Assembly: GCA_022393335.1 (NCBI GenBank) | Contig: JAJEKB010021269.1 | Coordinates: 315,358 to 379,357, forward strand | DNA from: Macrotrachela quadricornifera | Lineage: Eukaryota; Rotifera; Eurotatoria; Philodinida; Philodinidae | DNA length: 64,000 nucleotides | Direction: 5' to 3' | Part shown: piece after piece, positions 61,225-64,000 of the stretch | Layout: each line of letters opens with the position of its first letter | Numbering within the stretch: the stretch's first letter is position 1 | Notes under the pieces: generated by a model | Database searches by the model: none | What the model was told of the DNA's origin: nothing | The model's input: only the letters and a program-made list of their open reading frames with translations | Position numbers and translations under genes: made by a program

Positions 61225-62888
61225 AGGATGGAGTGAGTTGGTCCACAAATCAGCTGTTAATCAAAGTCACATTGAAAACTTCTTCCACGTTCGAATTTGT
61301 GTTCTTCTCTTTGCCATTAAATTAATTTCAATGCATATAAACGATTTTCCTAAATACTTCATAGTATATTTTGGCAAATAGACCTTTATCTCTTTCACAA
61401 CAGTTTTTTCTTACATCGAGCAGTGTACATTATCAACTATCATTTTTTTAAAGGATAGATAGAGCTAAGTATGATCCACAAAATGATATTATTAATAGAC
61501 ATGAGAAAATATGCTGTGCTCGAAATTTTCCGAAGAGCATACTATGCAGGCCCTATGAGATACACATAGGGTGGAACAGGTCAGTCTGCATGGTATTCAT
61601 TATCACTAATGAAACCAAATACATATTGTCGAACTCGCATGTGCATATGCCAGTATACCCATAACTTGATGGCTGGGCGCTGTCCACGCTCGTTTCGGCC
61701 TGAGATATGCTTCCATTCAAGAAAATTAAGTTTGGTTCCTGACAGCCGCAATGCAGAAATTAATCGATATATGTAAGTGCAAATTATAACACGAGACTTT
61801 CGTTGTCGTATCTCCTAGTAGAGACCTCAATAAGCGGGAACTAAATACCATTGAGTATATTTCCCATAGCACCTTAGTATCGAAAAATGGTGTATCTAGA
61901 TATTCCCAACAAGGTTTATATGAGTCTAAAACATATTCATAACTTCCAAGAAATTTAAATGATTGGAATAGATATGTACAACTTCTACAAGGAAAAGTAT
62001 CTGAAAGTCGCGTAAATAAACGATTATATAATAAGATACTTTAACTTTCGAAAATTATTGGTATTAGAACTTGAAAATTTCTCAAGATGGATAATAACCA
62101 CATCGAGCTATACTGTCATTGAAATTGGTGGTTACAAAAATCAAGACTGATGAAAAACGAAATAAATAATGAGCACATGTCGATAAGTAATAAAAAGATA
62201 GACTACCAATAAAGCTAAGCAAAGAGAAATTTTTGTTAAAAATCTGAATACGAATAAAACGAATCATTCTACGCATGATCGGCCGTTAAGTGAAAGCAAA
62301 CAGTATCTATTACACATTATTCATTGCAGTTATTTTGCAATAGCATAATAAAATTAAGGAAGATATGCGCGCTATGCATTACTCTTAAAAAGCGGTTGCG
62401 CTGTTAACCTTTTTTTATCGCAGATAAAGCTCAGTAGCATCTACAAGATAATATTTCTATATCTAAACAAATATACTCTCCTCGAACTTTTTCCAAGAAT
62501 AATGTGCAACTCCTATGAGAAATGAATTGATTTCACAGTTTCATGACATAACAAAACGAAAGTGAATTTCATTCTTCGATGACGATTCAGCAGTAGCTTG
62601 TTAATAGGTTTTGTGCATTATGGTCTTCGGAAAATTTTGAGTACACCGTATTTTCTTACATCTATTGATATCATTTTGTGGAACTTACTTAGCTCTATCT
62701 ATCCTAAAAAACTGGTAGTTTGGGATTTTAATAAGGCTGCGATAGTTGATAACGTAGAGCGTGAGGGTTTGTATGCATTGAAACTAATCTAATGGCAAAG
62801 AGGAGGACACCAACTCTAACGTGAAAGAAGTTTGCAATGTCACTTTGATTTAGAGCTGATTTGTGGACCAACCCGTCTCCGTCCCTTA
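61225..62888. repeat. Large inverted repeat, ~300-340-bp arms
   Basis: The left arm (61225-61566) and right arm (62598-62888) are inverted, diverged copies sharing TTGGTCCACAAATCAGCT, CTCTTTGCCATTA, GGATAGATAGAGCTAAGTA, TCCACAAAATGATAT and AAATTTTCCGAAGA blocks. They enclose about 1.0 kb of unique AT-rich DNA. One reading frame is kept open and similar in both arms (LVHKSAxNQSxIxNFFHVR, followed by VLLFAI). Confidence 0.65.
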
Positions 62889-63430
62889 AGCTTACCATTT
62901 TTTTTGACTTACATGACTTCATGTCATCATTATGTGAATAGATTAAATATAACCACATGTAAGATTTAATTTCGAAATTTTGATAAAGATAAAAGAACGA
63001 AATGAAAGAAAAATTAGTGCTGATGACTCATAATTTGTTTTGAAAGTCTGCTGTGAAATTTATGGTTGCTGTGTGATGAGTGTATAAGAATGAAGAAGAT
63101 GAAACAATAATCATACTTATTTGCCACTGATGCATTCACGGTTAATAACGTGAATGCTCTAAATCGAGGCATGAGCATTGCACATCACTCTTGTGGATAC
63201 TTTTGAAAAGTGCAAATTGGACTTTCTCAAGTGGATAATTTATTCTGCGATCATTTGCGTTTGCGTATTGATTATTTTAATAGAAACTAATAAATTCTCT
63301 CAAGTAAACCGTATGCATTTGTATTTCTTTATGTAGTATTTAACTTTTTAACTATCGTAAGAAAACAAATAGAATCAATATTAGATTTTTACTTTGAATT
63401 CTTCTTGCAAAAACATACAATAACTTTTAA

Positions 63431-63663
63431 CCCTTTCGTGCCGGGCGTGGTATATATACCACCTCAGATTGTGAAAAATACTCGAAATAGCATTTATATC
63501 ACTCTAGCTGTCGAAGAGTGAAAGTAGTAAATAATAACTTATTTAGCAACCTCCCTAAAGGTTGTTAATATCCTGTATGGATAACAGGCAGTTTTATCAT
63601 ATTTTTTTAAAATATTAAATAAAAAAATTTTACTTGTTCAAAAATAATCCCGACACGGAAGGG
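63431..63663. mobile_element. piggyBac-like MITE, 233 bp
   Basis: The element starts CCCTTTCGTGCCGGG and ends with the complement of CCCTTCCGTGTCGGG: 15-bp inverted repeats with two mismatches. It is flanked on both sides by TTAA (63427-63430 and 63664-63667). The TTAA target and CCCTT ends are the signature of piggyBac elements. A perfect 16-base palindrome GTGGTATATATACCAC (63447-63462) lies just inside the left end. No coding capacity; it must have been moved by a transposase encoded elsewhere. Confidence 0.8.
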
Positions 63664-64000
63664 TTAAAAGAAAATTTCAAAAAAAAGTGATTATATCATC
63701 TGATAGCATATTAAATTTTATACCAGTTTCCGTATTTGTATTTTAGTTTATGCTTGAATAATATGGAAATAAATTGAATATAATGAAGGTACCTTCATGT
63801 CCACATTCTTAAAGATTGGATTTTGTTACCGACATAGACAACAGTTCTTTTAAATTTTTTAACATTGCAAAATTAACTCTTTAACATACTGATTATACAT
63901 TCTGATAGAGCTTAAAATTCTCTATCATCCCATATATTTATGTGTTACTTTGCATTTATGTATTAAGAAATATCAACTGAAAATTTTTCTCTTTGGCAGT

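Larger units (their letters stand above)
60758..64000. other. Intergenic right edge with inverted repeats and a MITE
   Basis: No gene is supported. It contains the long inverted repeat at 61225-62888 and the piggyBac-like MITE at 63431-63663, both listed separately. The remainder is AT-rich without recognisable features. Confidence 0.45.

Noticed and set aside
1..64000. CRISPR array, bacterial operons or viral genome
   Set aside because: No regular short repeats with unique spacers, no operon-like gene spacing, and no capsid or polymerase genes were seen.

Overview
The window looks like a piece of an AT-rich, intron-containing animal genome, most likely a bdelloid rotifer (Adineta/Rotaria type). 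The case rests on the gene content and is an inference: F-box proteins with an N-terminal LPDEILLE motif, PPC-like adhesion domains on a Thr-rich stalk, Kelch repeats, secreted FG-GAP/VCBS proteins, single-exon EGF-7TM receptors and fungal- or bacterial-like enzymes with few or very short introns. No bacterial operon structure, rRNA, tRNA or CRISPR array was seen. Gene density is low, and several genes are broken. I translated and spliced all gene models by eye.

Layout. 0.3-0.8 kb: truncated AIG1/GIMAP-type GTPase. 2.7-3.8 kb: three-exon medium-chain dehydrogenase/reductase. 4.0-4.3 kb: tail of a HERC2-like HECT ubiquitin ligase. 5.5-5.9 kb: unidentified reading frame. 6.3-7.4 kb: dispersed repeat copies. 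8.7-9.9 kb: secreted protein of unknown family. 12.1-13.4 kb: EGF-7TM receptor. 16.1-17.9 kb: secreted PAN plus seven-repeat FG-GAP protein. 20.6-22.6 kb: two-exon F-box gene. 27-35.5 kb: mucin-like membrane protein with two PPC-like domains, followed at 37 kb by a broken Kelch tail. 39.5-40.3 kb: fungal-like methyltransferase. 43.3-45.4 kb: second F-box paralogue in the opposite orientation. 47.7-48.9 kb: decayed F-box relative. 49.2-49.7 kb: small cupin. 52.3-54.0 kb: four-exon gene that joins a FAF1-like UAS domain to an F-box/LRR-like region. 56.9-57.9 kb: Kelch debris and an unidentified decayed gene. 60.0-60.8 kb: ZFAND2-type AN1 zinc-finger protein.

Between the genes lies an unusual density of inverted-repeat DNA. 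It includes a hAT-like element (8-bp duplication, terminal inverted repeats, interior lost in a 400-N gap), a 233-bp piggyBac-like MITE at TTAA, an 862-bp TA-flanked element with arms of about 220 bp, a 587-bp element with a GATA-rich core, and five other long palindromes. Several of the genes belong to ubiquitin/proteasome biology (F-box, UAS, HECT tail, AN1/UIM). The UAS-F-box gene is the strongest candidate for a previously undescribed protein architecture.
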